Origin: Diphasiastrum complanatum
Taxonomy: Eukaryota; Streptophyta; Lycopodiopsida; Lycopodiales; Lycopodiaceae
Assembly (NCBI GenBank): GCA_029204225.1
Contig: CM055098.1
Span: 5,823,246 to 5,887,245 of the forward strand
Direction: 5' to 3'
DNA length: 64,000 nucleotides
Below are positions 1-13,108 of the stretch, in pieces (the stretch's first letter is position 1; each line of letters starts with the position of its first letter). Made by a program: the position numbers and the translations under genes. A model generated the notes under the pieces. It was not told the DNA's origin. It saw only the letters and a program-made list of their open reading frames with translations, and made no database searches.

Positions 1-1107
1 ATAATTGGACTTACTTCAATATTCTTGTAAGACATATTTACAAATTCTAGTTTAACATCATGAAAGGCATGAGTACATGTTGATGAAAACATAGTTTCAA
101 GCAATGAGTATTCTAGTTCCAAAATGTCTCTATTTTGTTATCCCGCAGTATATTATTAATTCAATACTTTTCATTGTTTCTATACATTTTTTTTTTTGGT
201 GAACCCTCAATTCGATCCCAAGGATCACTTGGAGGTTTCACAAGCCTTTTATGCTTCCCTATTTTTAGTTCCCATAATGAGTTTTTTCTTGTCACAAACT
301 CATTTTTGGAGCACTTTTAGAAATGTAATCATTTTCATAACAAGTGTCGAATGATAATATCGCTTGCCAATAACTACAATCTTTTACACAACTCGATTAT
401 ATCTATCAACATTATAACAAAAACTTACATATTTTTTGTCCAAAACTTTACTATTTTGAGTTGAGAACTTCAAGTTTTATGCCCAAAAATGCTTGTTTTG
501 TGACAAAAACTTTGTTATTTCTTTGAACATCTTCAAATAGGTAATTTACAACATTACCTATTCAATACACAATAGTGTTCTTTGGTATTCAAGATTCAAA
601 ATTACTCTTAAACTAGAACAACAAACACGCTATCAATATGTACTAGAAAAAAAAACATTAGTATATTTAATGTAGCATAGTAAAACGTTCATGTCATAGA
701 AATATGCAATAAAATATTTTAGTGAGTAATCATAATTAATAAAGACTAGAACAATGACACTAATTGCATTAGTGTTGGAGAATTATTTTTGGCCTAAGAT
801 GATTATTATTTAATGTATACATTTTGAAAAATAAAATTTTGTACTTTCTTTATGATATATAGAAAGAAATATTATGCACGTCAAACAAAAAAGACATCTC
901 GACACAAATAACATAAAGTATAAAAGCAAGTATCGACATGAGCACATCAAAGATATAAACATATAAAAAACAATAAATGATGTGATCTAAATAGCATACA
1001 AACTATGAGAAAATGACACGTAATGTACCTCTACATTGTACATAGACCTCTTAGAGCCCTCTTCAAGTGTTATCTCACCAAATCCATTATTTTAGTTGAC
1101 TTCTCCA
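1..1107. other. AT-rich stretch without recognised gene
   Basis: The sequence is very AT-rich with short homopolymer runs. The only longer reading frame (about 60 codons near 135) is T-rich and matches no family I know. I see no repeat boundary, primer site or transposon end. It may be the remnant of older elements. Confidence 0.5.
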
Positions 1108-1443
1108 CTACAATCCAAAGAGAATAATTTTGCCATCTCGGTTCTTAAGAAGTCCAACTACAAAATCCAGAAATATACTTTCCCATCTCTTTTGAGGGAT
1201 ATCTAAGGGACGTAACAACCCTCTAGTCATTGAGCGTTTTGCTTTGACTAGTTGACATGGTTTACACTTAACCACATAAGACTCAACATATGGCTTGATT
1301 CTTTGCCAATAAAGCTCTTTTCTGACCAAGTCTAAAGCCCTATGTATAGTTGGATGACCTACACAGGAGGGTATGTCGTGGCATTCAAAAAGAATTTGCT
1401 TGGTAAGCAAACTTTCCAATTCAAAATAGTATTCCATTTTCAC
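1108..1443 (-). pseudogene. Ty3/gypsy integrase fragment (HHCC plus start of catalytic core)
   Basis: The 111 codons show the zinc-binding domain of a Ty3/gypsy integrase: a His-His pair (HDIPSCVGHP), then KCKPCQLVK supplying the two cysteines, followed by a basic segment and QKRWESIFLDFVVGL, which is the start of the catalytic core with its first Asp. In the family this enzyme inserts the element cDNA into the genome. Only about a quarter of an integrase is present. The rest of the core and all of RT and RNase H are missing, and the reading frame stops soon after the first Asp. The GLLRPL-IPQK wording before the core suggests a chromovirus-type relative. It lies opposite in strand to gypsy fragment A downstream, so it belongs to a different insertion. 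Confidence 0.8.
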
Positions 1444-1782
1444 AATCTTCTTATCTTTCTTACATAGTTAGGATCCATGTTAATCCATCTCAATTTCAAT
1501 CTCATTCATTCCCCCTACCTTTGCTAGCCAAAGCCAGTTGTCCTTGGTAGAGAAAGAGAATCCACCTGTACATGTGAAAATTTGAAGACACAATTGCAAG
1601 TAGCATCATTCAGTGATGAATTAACGTGGTTGAAAAAGGTGAATAGTGTTGTTGGGTCATAACGATGATGTTTCATGGTGCGAATTGATGATCAATTTAT
1701 ATATGAGAAGATCCAGTATTCATTCTCACTTGAGTGTGTGGAGACGTGGAATCTTCATCAATAAAGTGTTATCCAAGTTGGT
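1444..1782. other. No recognised gene
   Basis: This short stretch separates the minus-strand integrase relic from the plus-strand ORFs at 1783. I see no clear motif, repeat or promoter in it. Confidence 0.4.
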
Positions 1783-2921
1783 TTGCTAGCTATGTGGCTA
1801 ATAGAGGGGACAGGCGAGGCTATAGGCTATAGGATTGCTAGCATTTGTTGTTCAATCCTGGACAATGGTCATGTATTGATAATGGAACTACTAGCAAGGG
1901 ATTACAATCAGGATTCATGCCTAGTGAAGACATCAGATGGCATAACTAGGATCTTGACATGCAAATGGGATGTAGAGAGCCTTAGACTACAGGGCGAGCC
2001 AATCAAGAATCGGTAGGATGATTCCAAAAAAGTTAAGATATTTAAAGACTATTTTGGTGGTGAGAAGACAACACCAGAATTAGGCTTCACCTTGGAGAAG
2101 TATCGGATCCTAATCTATTAAGAGTTTTTTCACTTGAGTAGCGAAGGTGCTCACTTGACGAGTTCATCTAAAGTTCTTGAGTGTAGCCTTAGTGCAAGCA
2201 ACTATGAAAGCTTACGATGGCATTGTCCTCAACTAGGTTAAATAACAAGTGAATGAATTAAGAGAGACATTGGTTGTTTTGTTGCAAGCAAGAGTAGAAG
2301 TCTAGAATTTGCCTTACCATGGAATAAGATGTTAGTCAATTGGCTTGGCATCTCTATTTTCCAGACAGTGGGTAGTGGACAAATTGCCTTCCTTAATGTT
2401 TCTACTTAATCTGTTATTAATTTTGGTGGTGCGATGGAGATTACAGTTGAAGAGCCGAAGTCAAAGAAACCCAAATGAAATTTATGGGCAAACGGAAGCT
2501 TGCATTGTAGTGGCGTCCACATACCAGACGACGGTTTGAAAGTGAACCTCCAACTGTTGAGGAGAAGGATGAAAAGTTTGACCATTACTCTAATTTCAGT
2601 TTTGCTATCATTGACTCTGATAAACCTCCAGAGTTGATTGTTGAGGATTCACACAGTGAAATGAAGTATGATGCACAAGATGTGCCACTGCCAATTGATC
2701 TGACAAAAACTATGAAGTCAACAAGAGATGTTTTGCCATCTACAGATCTCCTGGTTGTTCATGAACTTGAGTTAGGTGTTGTAAAGATATGTTTTGTTCC
2801 TACTACTTTGTCTGATAGTATCAAAGCTATAAACCTATACGATTATAGTAATTTCACTCTACAAGGAATTTGGAAAACAACTCCAGCTCCCATTTCTGAT
2901 GTGGACACAGAAGCTTGGTAA
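1783..2921 (+). pseudogene. Unrecognised broken ORFs upstream of gypsy A gag
   Basis: Three plus-strand ORFs (1783-2016, 2345-2539, 2634-2921) follow one another in different frames. The third is acidic and begins IVEDSHSEMKYDAQD. None matches a domain I recognise. Their position directly ahead of the gypsy gag and zinc knuckles, same strand, suggests they are the 5' part of the gag region or an extra leader ORF of that element, now split by frameshifts. They could also be a captured unrelated gene. Function is not assigned. Confidence 0.3.
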
Positions 2922-3029
2922 TCAACAAAATGTGTGAATATACACTGAATGGACATTTACATTGAGCAAACACCTGTTTTGAAGGCACATCTATTGAAGT
3001 AGTTAACCTAGAAGATTAGAGAAGACACC

Positions 3030-4831
3030 ATTGTTGAATTACTAAAAGAAAACCTAGCTACTAGTGAGGCAATGCTCAAGATTTTGAAAGTTGAGGTTGT
3101 CGATTTGAGAGATAAACTTTTAAATGTTGAGGGACATCTGGCTACTACTAAAAGTGAGTCCTATCAACTTAAAAGCGAGCTATCCTTTTACTAGGATGCA
3201 TTAACTATTGTGGCTTGTAGGCCAGCTGAGTGACGTCGAATCTAAATTTGAATCCCATTCAAGTTCTTTTAGTTCCGATTCTGATTCCAGTGACTCATTA
3301 AACATAAAAACTGATGATATAGATCGAAGGAAAAAAATGAAAGTTCAAACGAAAAGAAGATAGCAAAAACACTGAGGACAAGTCTGCGACCTCTAAAATT
3401 GAAAAGCTTTGGAGAAGTAATATGGTTGATCTTAACAAAAAGTTCAACGATATGAAAGTTCAAATTTCAGAAGTTGCAGACAAGAGACCGAAAGCTTCGT
3501 CTTCGAACTCAGGAATATGGTGTACAAAATGCGGTTCCTCTGGACATTCTAAAGAAGAGTGTAGATCTGTGAACGTAAAGTATGTTGAAGATCCTTCTCA
3601 CAAAGTACTATTTATATTTCAAGATGGTGCGACTACCAATTATGTTCAAGATTTTACAACACCATTCCAACAAGGCAAACCAAAGTTTGTACCAAAGAGG
3701 CACAACCCACCAAAATTTGTTGGTCTTAGCAGTTTGAATAAACCTGTTTTGGAAAACTATTATAACTGTGGTGAACCAGGACATTTTTCGTCGGATTGTC
3801 CACAACAATGAAAACCAATCGGATTTATACCTTTGTGCTCAAACTGTAAAGAACCTGGCCACAAGTATCCGGACTGTCCACAACCACAAAAGCTGTGTCC
3901 AAAGTACCAGTATGTTGCTACACCTGCTGCTGCTGATTCAAAATTAAAATCTTCGGCTGATGTTGTTGTGCAGAAGGTTGATGTCATCGAAGCCAAACAA
4001 TCAAAGACAGTTGACCAATGATGGCCAAGCGATGTTGAGAAGTTATTTAAAGTAACTACGAGAAGCAAAAGCTCCTCGGAACTTGACACGAAAGTATCTT
4101 CAAAGAAGCAGAGAAAGTCCTCGAAAAAGAAATCTTCGAACAAGTCAATAATGAAAGAAGATCTCAAAGCTGATCCTGATTATGATCGTGATGCAGCCAT
4201 GTTATTCTCAAAGGATATTTATGCGGAAGCAAAAAAAATCATCAATTCTGAATTACAGATAGCCGTTGCAGAGAAGAAAGTCACCTTTGAGGAAGGGGAC
4301 ATGGAAATCACAAAGACAAAACTTTCGGAGGCCACTATTGACAAGCCTGTCTCGACAGCGAAGACGAAAGACTATGACATTGTAATTGATATTGGTTTTC
4401 TTCGTCCCAATATAACTTTTGAGCAATTGTTGGCAAATAACAATTATTACTGTAAGCAGTTGAAAGGTCTCTCTGCTCCTAAGAATAAGAAACAAATTTT
4501 CTGCCAGATGTTGGCATATTATCTATTGATCTAGGAGACCTTGGTGCAACATAAATCAACATCACAATTGCCGGATGCTTAATTGAAAAGGTGCCGATTG
4601 ACTCGGTTCGAACATCAACTAATTATTGAAGACACTGCTCATGCCTTGGGTATTCAACCAACCCAAAAAAATATCAAATTGGCCGACTCGACACGAAGAA
4701 AGCCTGTTGGTGAATTGAAGGACGTAACTGTATACATTCAAGCCAAGCCTTTTACAATGAACTTCATTGTTATCAAACCACTTCGTTTGTCATCTTACTC
4801 TATTTTAATTGGCCAACCTTGGCTTTATTAG
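3030..4831 (+). pseudogene. Gypsy A gag zinc knuckles and aspartic protease
   Basis: One forward frame can be followed from 3422 to 4831 with in-frame stops near 3809, 4019 and 4532. It starts with a charged, coil-prone segment (about 3030-3200, another frame). Three CCHC zinc knuckles follow: CTKCGSSGHSKEEC, YNCGEPGHFSSDC and CSNCKEPGHKYPDC. A Lys/Ser-rich linker comes next, then a protease-like part ending SSYSILIGQPWLY, the usual C-terminal motif of plant gypsy proteases. The knuckles normally bind element RNA in the Gag particle and the protease cuts Gag-Pol. The usual DSG/DGG active-site motif is garbled where the frame breaks near 4560. RT sequence follows at 5355, so order and strand fit one decayed element. 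Confidence 0.8.
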
Positions 4832-5549
4832 GCTAACGCAAGTGTACACTAAAAGTCTAGAGAACTTAGATTCTAGACTGGCGAGACAAATAATCATGGA
4901 AAGCTAGAAGAACAGATTATCATTTGGAGTCAGGACACATATGCAGGCGAAACTCCTATGTCCGACACCAGTTTTACTTCAGAAGATTCTTCTTATGATC
5001 TTAATATATTCTCTAATGCATCAGACATCGAAATTGTTTTGAATGCTATGAGAATAATGATTCATTAGATGACGAAGAAGAATTCTTCGATGTATGCAAT
5101 GCCGATGCTGATGTAAGTGAATCAGAAGCGGCAGACGAGAATTTTGAAAATTTTGATGTAGATGTGATGAAGATATAGATGACAAATTTGATGAATCCGA
5201 GCAAGAATTTGGTACTAAAGACCAGGCTGACAATAAGAAGAAATTCAAGGAGTCAGCCATACGCAAAATTCATGGCCATATACAGGCCAGTATGACGGAA
5301 GGTATAATTTAGTCAAATTCTACATAATTAATTGAATTTGCACCTGGAAATTTTGTGCATGTTTCTAAGTCCCTTGGAGAGATAGAATTAGCAAAATCTA
5401 CCGAGCTGTTGAAAGAGTACCAAGATGTTTTTGCCTGGTCGCTCGAAGATTTGAAGAGAATACCTGCTGAATTTGGCGAGCACCACATTGACCTTAAAGA
5501 AGATATACGGTCCTATTTCTCAGAGGATATACGGTCCTATTTTTCATAA
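4832..5549 (+). pseudogene. Gypsy A acidic linker and RT N-terminus, truncated
   Basis: A Glu/Asp-rich linker (about 4910-5270, frameshifted) leads to a piece whose LLKEYQDVFAWSLEDL followed by HHIDL is the conserved start of reverse transcriptase in plant Tat/Athila-type gypsy elements. The frame ends at 5549, after a 24-base tandem duplication that repeats EDIRSYFS. None of the RT catalytic motifs follows, so this element copy is cut off here. Gypsy B (29.7 kb) and gypsy C (53.2 kb) belong to the same broad group. Confidence 0.75.
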
Positions 5550-7192
5550 GGTGTGGAAAAGAAGAAGTGCGTGTATTTTCTTAGAGTGAGCCTAATGAAA
5601 TAAGATTCAAGTTTTGCAATCTGTTGTCACAGCCCTAGTTGGAGATTTTGCTGTCTTCCACTATCTTGCTCTATATTGTTCCTGATTTCTAGGATCTATT
5701 ATGTGAATAATAGTCAGTCATAGAATTGTTTTAATGTTCCTAGCAAGCAGAAATGTGCTTCAGAAGCAGCAAGAGATTCACTTCTCTATGGCCACTAAAC
5801 TCCCTAGATTCATAGACAATTGATGATCCTCAGTTCAACAGTGATGGATAGCCATTGGACGATGAATTAGACTCTCAATGAGCTGTTGCATATTGGCAAT
5901 CAAAACAAGTAGAAATACTCATCAAGTGCAATGATTTTAGTAATCTAACAGCCAAAACCATGTCTCTCTCTCAGATCTGAAAATGCATTGCTATTTGGCT
6001 TATACTCTGACCCTAGAAGCTTGCTATCAATGCATTTCAAAAGAATGAAAGGAGACAGGGCACGATGTGGAGACAATGGCCATCTAAGTCTCACTTATCC
6101 ATAACCCTCTCTTCACTCTATACAAGAAATTTGGCATTGTAACATAACAAGGATTCAATAAATCAGAGAGAAAACATAGAGCTTCCATAACTTTGTACAC
6201 TATGTTGTTGCTTTCTCCCGGACTCTACTGCATTATTTGCTCTCAAAAACCTCTCTCTTTATAAAAAACGGTAAAACCTCTCTCTTTATAGAGGTTTTCA
6301 AAAACTATGTATAGATAGCTTAAACTCTCTTCATTGGGTGAGAGCGCAAATTGCATAGGCATGTCCTTCCTAACAATAAAGATCCTCTTCTGTTTTGAGA
6401 ATCTGGTGGTAGTTAGGAAGTGGTTCAAAATGTCTTTGAAACTTTAATGGCTAGGTATTGACCAATAATTCCCATCTATAAAATATGTGACCTAAGTCAA
6501 TGGTCACCATTAGGGGTCTTCTCCACTTTAATTGTAGTTGAATGCTGGATACTCTCATTGTCTGGCTCATTGGCTTTATTGTGTGCATTGCCCATTGTTT
6601 TCCTCTTTTTTGCTTGACTTGAAGTTTTTTGACTTTTTGGCTTGGAAGTCATCATGCCCGTCAATGCAGTTGACTTTAAACCCATGGCTTCCAATTCTAG
6701 CTGATAACCCATTCTCAAGACCTTTTCCTTCTTGATTTCTTTTGTGACTCTCCAGATTTTGCTTTGACTAGTAGTTGTTTTTACCCCAAGTTCCAGGTTT
6801 TGGACTTTTCGCTTCTGGTTCTCGCTTCCACAGCATGAACCCTTTGATATCAGCTACTGTGAATGCATGTGTGACTCATGACTTTTTCCCTAACTTCCAA
6901 GAGCATTCATGCAACATACTTGGGTGCTATATATTCATAAAAAGTGAATTACATTTGTAGGTAGCGAAAACCATAAAACCATAGAAAATTACTAGGGCCA
7001 AATTTTATCTGGACAATTCCAATAGTTTCTTTGGATGAATTAGGACCCCTTCAGCATGGGCTATGAAGGCCAATATTCATGCTGATTAAGCAATATATTT
7101 GATAATTCTACCCGTAGTCTATCAAAAAAATCAATTGAAAAATATTGATTTTAGCCGATTTAGCATGCTAAAAAATTGGCTAACAAGTGATT
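5550..7192. other. Intergenic or unrecognised repeat sequence
   Basis: No convincing gene is visible. A 17-18 base unit (AAACCTCTCTCTTTATA) is repeated near 6250 and 6275, and its second copy can fold on the following GAGGTTTT. A small Lys/Ser-rich minus ORF (6497-6718) resembles nothing known to me. The copia gag begins at 7193. Confidence 0.4.
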
Positions 7193-8048
7193 ATGGCATC
7201 CATGGGATCCTCTCTCTTGGAGCAAGGAGAGAGATTGAACACTTCCAGTTATTATATTTGGAAAGTGAGGATGGAATCAATTTTGATTCTCCAAGATGTG
7301 ATGGATATAGTACCTGGGATTGAGGAGGAGCCTCAAGTACTCCAAGAAGTACAAAGGTACAAGAAAAGGGTAAGAATGGCCCTTCACTACATTGAGATGA
7401 ATGTCTCAAAAAATGAAGTTTTGAGAGAGATTAGTGGTTGCACCTCGGCCAAGGAGACTTGGGAAACTCTCAAAGCCATTTACGAGGCTAAGAATACTTC
7501 TAGACTACTCACTCTTAGGAACCAAAATTTTCAAAGGTATCAAAAGAGTGATGAGAGTGCTCCCAATTTTTTCATGAGAGTCAAGGATCTTCATAAAGAG
7601 CTTGCATGCATAGGTGATTATCTCAATCAAAGTGAATTAGTTCAAGTCATCCTTAATGGATTGATAGATGAGTTTCAAAACACTGTCTAATCCTATGCAA
7701 TCAAGGAGGAGCTGCCAAGCTTGGAGGCACTTCGAGGAGTCCTCATTTATGAAGAATGTAGGCAAGAGAAGAAGCTCATGAAATGCAACAAGCTTTCATT
7801 GAAGGATGGTGGAGAGACAAAGCTCTATTCACCAAGGACAAGCCAAAGGGGAGGATCAAAGAACAACAACAACATTTCAAGAAGGACAAGGACAAAGAAA
7901 AAGCCAAGGATGGAGATGAAGACCATTCATCTCAAGCTTCAACATCTAATGGGAAGAAAAAGAAGATCATGTGCTTCTCTTTTGGCAAGAAAGGCCACTA
8001 TGCCTCTAATTTCTTCAAAAAGAAGAATCAATTCAAGCAAGCTCACTA
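7193..8048 (+). pseudogene. Copia B1 gag with degraded zinc knuckle
   Basis: The start at 7193 gives MASMGSSLLEQGERLN and then a typical copia Gag (UBN2/DUF4219-like) with SSYYIWKVRMESIL and LVQVILNGLIDEFQNTV, ending at a stop near 7688. The frame resumes and shifts to a Lys-rich segment with CFSFGKKGHYASNF. This is a CCHC zinc knuckle in which two cysteines have become Phe, so RNA binding should be lost. Gag forms the virus-like particle of the element. The same gag family recurs antisense at 11021 (B2) and 22767 (F2), and forward at 24470 (G). Confidence 0.85.
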
Positions 8049-8099
8049 ATGAGAAAGAGAGTGATGCTAATGAGAGTGATAGGGAGGATTCACTAATGA

Positions 8100-9461
8100 T
8101 GTCTAGCTTTTCTTCCTCTTCCTTCAAGAATGATAATTTGTGGTGGATTGATAGTGGGGCAGTTCTCATATGTCTAGTTCCAAGAGTCTTTTTTCTAGTC
8201 TCAAGCCCTATGATGGTGTAAAAATGTCTATCTATATTGCAAATGATTTTGAGTGTAGTATTGAAGGAATCGGAATCATCCCTTTGAATGTAACATCATC
8301 AAAAGTTTTGTTTCTCAAAGATGTGCTTTATGTGCCAAAACTAATAAAGAATCTCATCAGTATTGTTAACAATGGTCTTGATGTCAAGTTTGATGTGGAT
8401 ACATGTATCATCAAGAGTGAGGATGAGGTGATATCTAGAGGATCTAGATTTGGTAGACTCTACAAACTAGATTCTAGTGAGAGTGCTAACATTTGTGATG
8501 TTGCCTACAAGACCAAGATCTCTCCAGAGATTTGTGGCATAAGAGATTGGGCCATCCCTATTTCAAAGCCAACATCCATGGTCAAAGATGGGAAAGCTAT
8601 TGGATTGCCAAAGACTATATCAAAGGAGCTTCTACCTTGTGAAGCTTGTACTATTGCTAAGTCTCATAAGAGGCCTTTTCCAAGATCCAATATCAAGTCT
8701 TAACTTCCATTTGAGCTAGTTCAGTTGGATGTACACTTTGCATCTTCCAAGAGAAAAGGAGGAGCTACATGCTTTGTCACTTTTAGTGATGATTATTCAA
8801 GATTTTGTTGGGTGTATCTCTTATCTTCCAAATCTATGATGTTTGATGTATTTCTCAAATTTAATGATTATTGTGAGCAAGAGGGAGTTAGAAGAGAGTT
8901 CACTTTTGCCTATTCCCCTCAACAAAATGGGGTAGTTGAAAGGAAACATAGGACTCTTTGTGAATGTGCAAAAGCTCTTAGGTTAGAGGCATTTCTTCCA
9001 AAAGATTTTTGGGGAGAAAGTGAAGACACCTTTTCACTCGTGGCAAGATGGTCACGATAAGGATTATTATCTCTATTGCATATTATTTCAAGTGGAGGAT
9101 GTTCCAACTTGATGTCTCCCATGCCTTCCTCAATGACTACCTTGAGGAAGAGATCCATATGGAGCAACCTAAGGGCTTTATCAAAGATGGTGATGATTCC
9201 AAAGTATGCTTATTGTTCAAAAGTCTTTATGGGCTCAAGCAATCCCCAAGGTCTTGGTATGCAAGGCTTAATGCATATCTCTTATCACTTGGATTCAATC
9301 TAAGTGCCTATGATCCATCTTTGTACATAAAGTTTGTAAATAACTATCTTGTTATTCTCATCATACATGTAGATTATGTCATTTTGTGTGGAAAATGCAT
9401 GAAACTTGTTGATGAGACAAAAAGTGCTCTTGGTAGTGGATTCAAAATGCAAACTAAGTTG
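8100..9461 (+). pseudogene. Copia B1 pol: protease, shortened integrase, partial RT
   Basis: LWWIDSGA near 8140-8160 is the protease active site. A GAG-pre-integrase region with CEACTIAKSHKR follows, then integrase with SDDYSRFCWVYLL and SPQQNGVVERKHRT. The part that should hold the second catalytic Asp (around RSDGGGEY) is missing. After KDFWGES the sequence jumps straight to RT (FSLVARWSR, then MFQLDVSHAFLN and SLYGLKQSPRSWYARL). Two internal deletions therefore removed core integrase and the integrase-RT spacer. The RT YVDD box reads HVDYVIL, losing one catalytic Asp. Homology stops at about 9461 against a CpG-rich block. The copy is clearly dead. Confidence 0.85.
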
Positions 9462-9712
9462 CCGAAATCCGAAGACACAGATCTCGGTCGATGAGGATCA
9501 ATCCGACATGGACATCGGATTGCGACGTTCGACGTGGACATCGCAATTCGACGTCCAAAAATGTCGCTTGTGATTCGACGTGGACGTCGTCCAAAAAGCT
9601 GTCGGATTCTGACGTCTATAAATCCAGAATGATCCATAAAATTGTCCGATGGATGTCTGACGCCTATCTGACGTCTACTTGAATGTCGGATTCAGACGTC
9701 CCAAATACACGT
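9462..9712. repeat. CpG-rich block with repeated GACGT motif
   Basis: This roughly 250-base block sits between copia B1 (plus) and copia B2 (minus). GACGT occurs eight times (9524, 9531, 9550, 9577, 9583, 9611, 9670, 9695), several as the palindrome GACGTC, often after TTC or TCGGATT. CpG is far denser than in the flanking CpG-poor retroelements. No reading frame is convincing. It may be a short tandem-derived repeat or a different mobile sequence. Confidence 0.6.
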
Positions 9713-11021
9713 CAACATCCATTTCATTACTCTTGTTAGACATAACAAATGCATCAAGCTTGTAAAGTCTACCTTGTCTATTGCCTCTAGCAATCAAGAC
9801 ATTTTCCTTAGTAATGAAGCAAACATCCCCAACAAACTTTGTCTTGTACCCTTTCTTTAACATTTGTCCAACACTTAGCAAATTCCTTGAAAGTGAAGGA
9901 ATGTAAAGAACACCATCAAGCCTTACATTCCTATTAGTAGAAAGGCAAATAGGAATTGAGCCAATACCTTTGATTATACACTCACCACCATTTGGCATGT
10001 GAACCAATTTCTTGGTCCAACATAAGAGATCAAAGAAGTAAAAAACTCCTTGTAACTAGTCATGTGTGAACTAGATCCACTATCTATCCACTATGAATCC
10101 TTGTCACTTATACTTGACATTAGACTCGAGGAACACATCATGAGAGAATCACAAGAATCTAGATCCTCATTAGAAGTACAAAAGTTGCTTTGCTTGCTAC
10201 CTTCATTACTTTGCTTCTTATGACATTCATTTGCAAAGTGACCTTTTATCCCACAATAAAAGCACTTGAACTTTGACTTATCTTTCTTTCTAAAAGAAGT
10301 AGAAGAGGAGGAGGAAGAGTGATCATCATGATCCAAGTTACCACCTTTGGACCATTTCCCTTTGCCTTTACCTTTGCCTTTGACTTTGCCTTTTGTGAAG
10401 AAAGCCTCTTCACCTCCACCTTGCAAGGATGCACCATCAAGCTTTGATTGCAACCTATGTTCTTCAGCCAATAAGATTTCTTGCAAGTCAACCACACTTG
10501 GCAAGATTCTTTGAATGACAAAACTTTGCACAAGGTTAGCATGTTCATCTAGCAAACCATTCAACATAACCTGGACTATTTCATTATCTTTTATGCTTTC
10601 ATCAATGCATGCTAGATCATCACTTAAGGACTTAACCCTCAAGACAAATGCATGAGCACTTTTTCCCTCTCTTTGTCTACTAGAAAATATTTTCCTCCAA
10701 AGGGTCAATACCCTAGATGTGGACTTTGATTCAAAGAGCTTCTTCAAGGCATTCCATGCCTCACTTGCACTTTGACTTTTACCAACTTCCTTGAGAAGTT
10801 CATTGGTAACATTCATTTTAATAATATAAAGAGCCCTTTTAGCCTTCTTATCAAACCTTTGTTTCTCTTGAACTGTGGGTGGTCTCTCTTTAGTTCCTGC
10901 AACTATGTCCATGAGTTCATTCAACTCAAGTAAGGATTCCATCCTCACTTTCCAAGTAGAGTAGTTTGATGAACTCAAACCTATCATTAGTTTCTAACAT
11001 GATCCCACCATTGGAAGCCAT
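9713..11021 (-). pseudogene. Copia B2 gag-protease fragment (antisense)
   Basis: Reading leftward from 11021, MASNGGIMLETNDR begins a copia Gag that continues, after a small frameshift near 10987, as SSSNYSTWKVRMESLLELNE to a Lys-rich tail. An intact CCHC knuckle follows (CFYCGIKGHFANEC). The protease region lies around 10090-10010 and LDGVLYIPSLSRNLLSVGQ at about 9900. It ends at MSNKSNEMDVDVY, close to the CpG-rich block. The 298-codon gag frame is one of the best preserved in the window, so this copy may be younger than B1. Integrase, RT and RNase H are absent. Confidence 0.88.
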
Positions 11022-11631
11022 GAATATAATGATTCTTCAACTTTTAGAATCTGTCCTAATGCACCTAGCACTCACTTTTCTCTCAACAAATGATGGATTA
11101 GGAGATCTTAGAAGATCTAGGACCCTAAAACACTCTTATCTTGAACCTGGCTGGTTTCCAAGCATAAAAAGGAAGGTTGAAACACATGCAACACTTTGCA
11201 CACACTAAGAATGGATTACAAACTCAAACCAACCTGAACACACTCTTGCTTAAGCTCTCAAACTTTCCAGCAAGTGACCAAATCAAGTTATGGTGTGAAG
11301 AGTTACTTGCATTCTTAGAAAATACACAAGACTAGGCTGCCAAGAATACCTAGAATTGAACAAACTTGATCAACATATGATCAATACACTAAGATATTGA
11401 TATGTAAACCACACTTCTAAAAGTTTATAGACTCCAGCAAATGATAAATACAAGCTTTAGAGGTGAATGAAAGAGCACACTTAGTGAATCACACGACTAG
11501 CTTCACTAGCTTGTCAAATCTTGGTGTTTAGATGTAGATCTAAGATCACTTTACATGAGAGTGTTCCTTAACCTGTTAAGAACTTGAAAACACATTTGCA
11601 TAATGGTTAAAACCTTCCAACAAATGCTCCA
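11022..11631. other. Leader-like or unassigned sequence beside copia B2
   Basis: This could be the 5' leader of antisense copia B2, but I find no primer-binding site or LTR end in the expected place. No ORF is convincing. Confidence 0.35.
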
Positions 11632-12101
11632 ATCAAATGGCAGATATTTTTACTAAGTCATTAGGTAGATGTAAATTTGAGAGGCATTAGGGGAGTTTTG
11701 AGCTCCAAAAAGACGCTTTAAGAATTCGTGCAAGATGTAGTTTATGTTATTAAAATATTATTGCACTAATACTTTTGACTTGCCATAACTTTTTAATTGT
11801 AGCTCAAAAGTATGTGATTATAAGCCTTGTTGAGCATTTTCCAATGCACCAAACTGCGCTAAATTCGGACTTACTACTAAAAAGTTATGCCATTTTTAGT
11901 GTGGAATCAAAATGTGGACTCAAAAAGTTACGTTACGTAGATTTCAAATTTGAGTGTTTTGATTGGTCCATGTGTAAGAAAAAATTGAGAAAAAATATAT
12001 AAAAAGAATCATTGCAAAGGGTCTTTTTTGGATTTAGAGCTCCTCTAATGTTTCGTACTCTATTAGGAATAGAAGAATGTAATTTTGTCATTGGGGGAGA
12101 T
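11632..12101 (+). pseudogene. Copia RNase H C-terminus and polypurine tract, split by an insertion
   Basis: QMADIFTKSLGRCKFER at about 11635-11684 is the terminal motif of copia RNase H. It breaks at 11687, where a 362-base insertion begins. After 12048 the frame can resume for about a dozen codons to a stop. TTGGGGGAGATTG at 12094 is a typical polypurine tract next to a 3' LTR that starts TGTTAGAAATC. RNase H removes RNA from the DNA hybrid during copying. Only this end of the element is present. Confidence 0.7.
11687..12048. mobile_element. 362-bp insertion with inverted ends, MITE or Helitron-derived
   Basis: The left end TTAGGGGAGTTTTGAGCTCC and the reverse complement of the right end agree at about 26 of 35 positions, mostly differing by transitions. 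The element sits inside a copia RNase H tail. Removing it leaves a plausible A|T junction with no obvious duplication. Read outward, both ends finish CTAA followed by T, like Helitron 3' termini, and the left end can form a short TTTTG/CAAAA hairpin. A TA-duplicating MITE is the main alternative. Confidence 0.5.

Positions 12102-13108
<1,007 letters not shown>

Noticed and set aside
6497-6718. Lys/Ser-rich minus ORF as a nuclear protein
   Set aside because: Short, low complexity, no neighbours or signals to support it.
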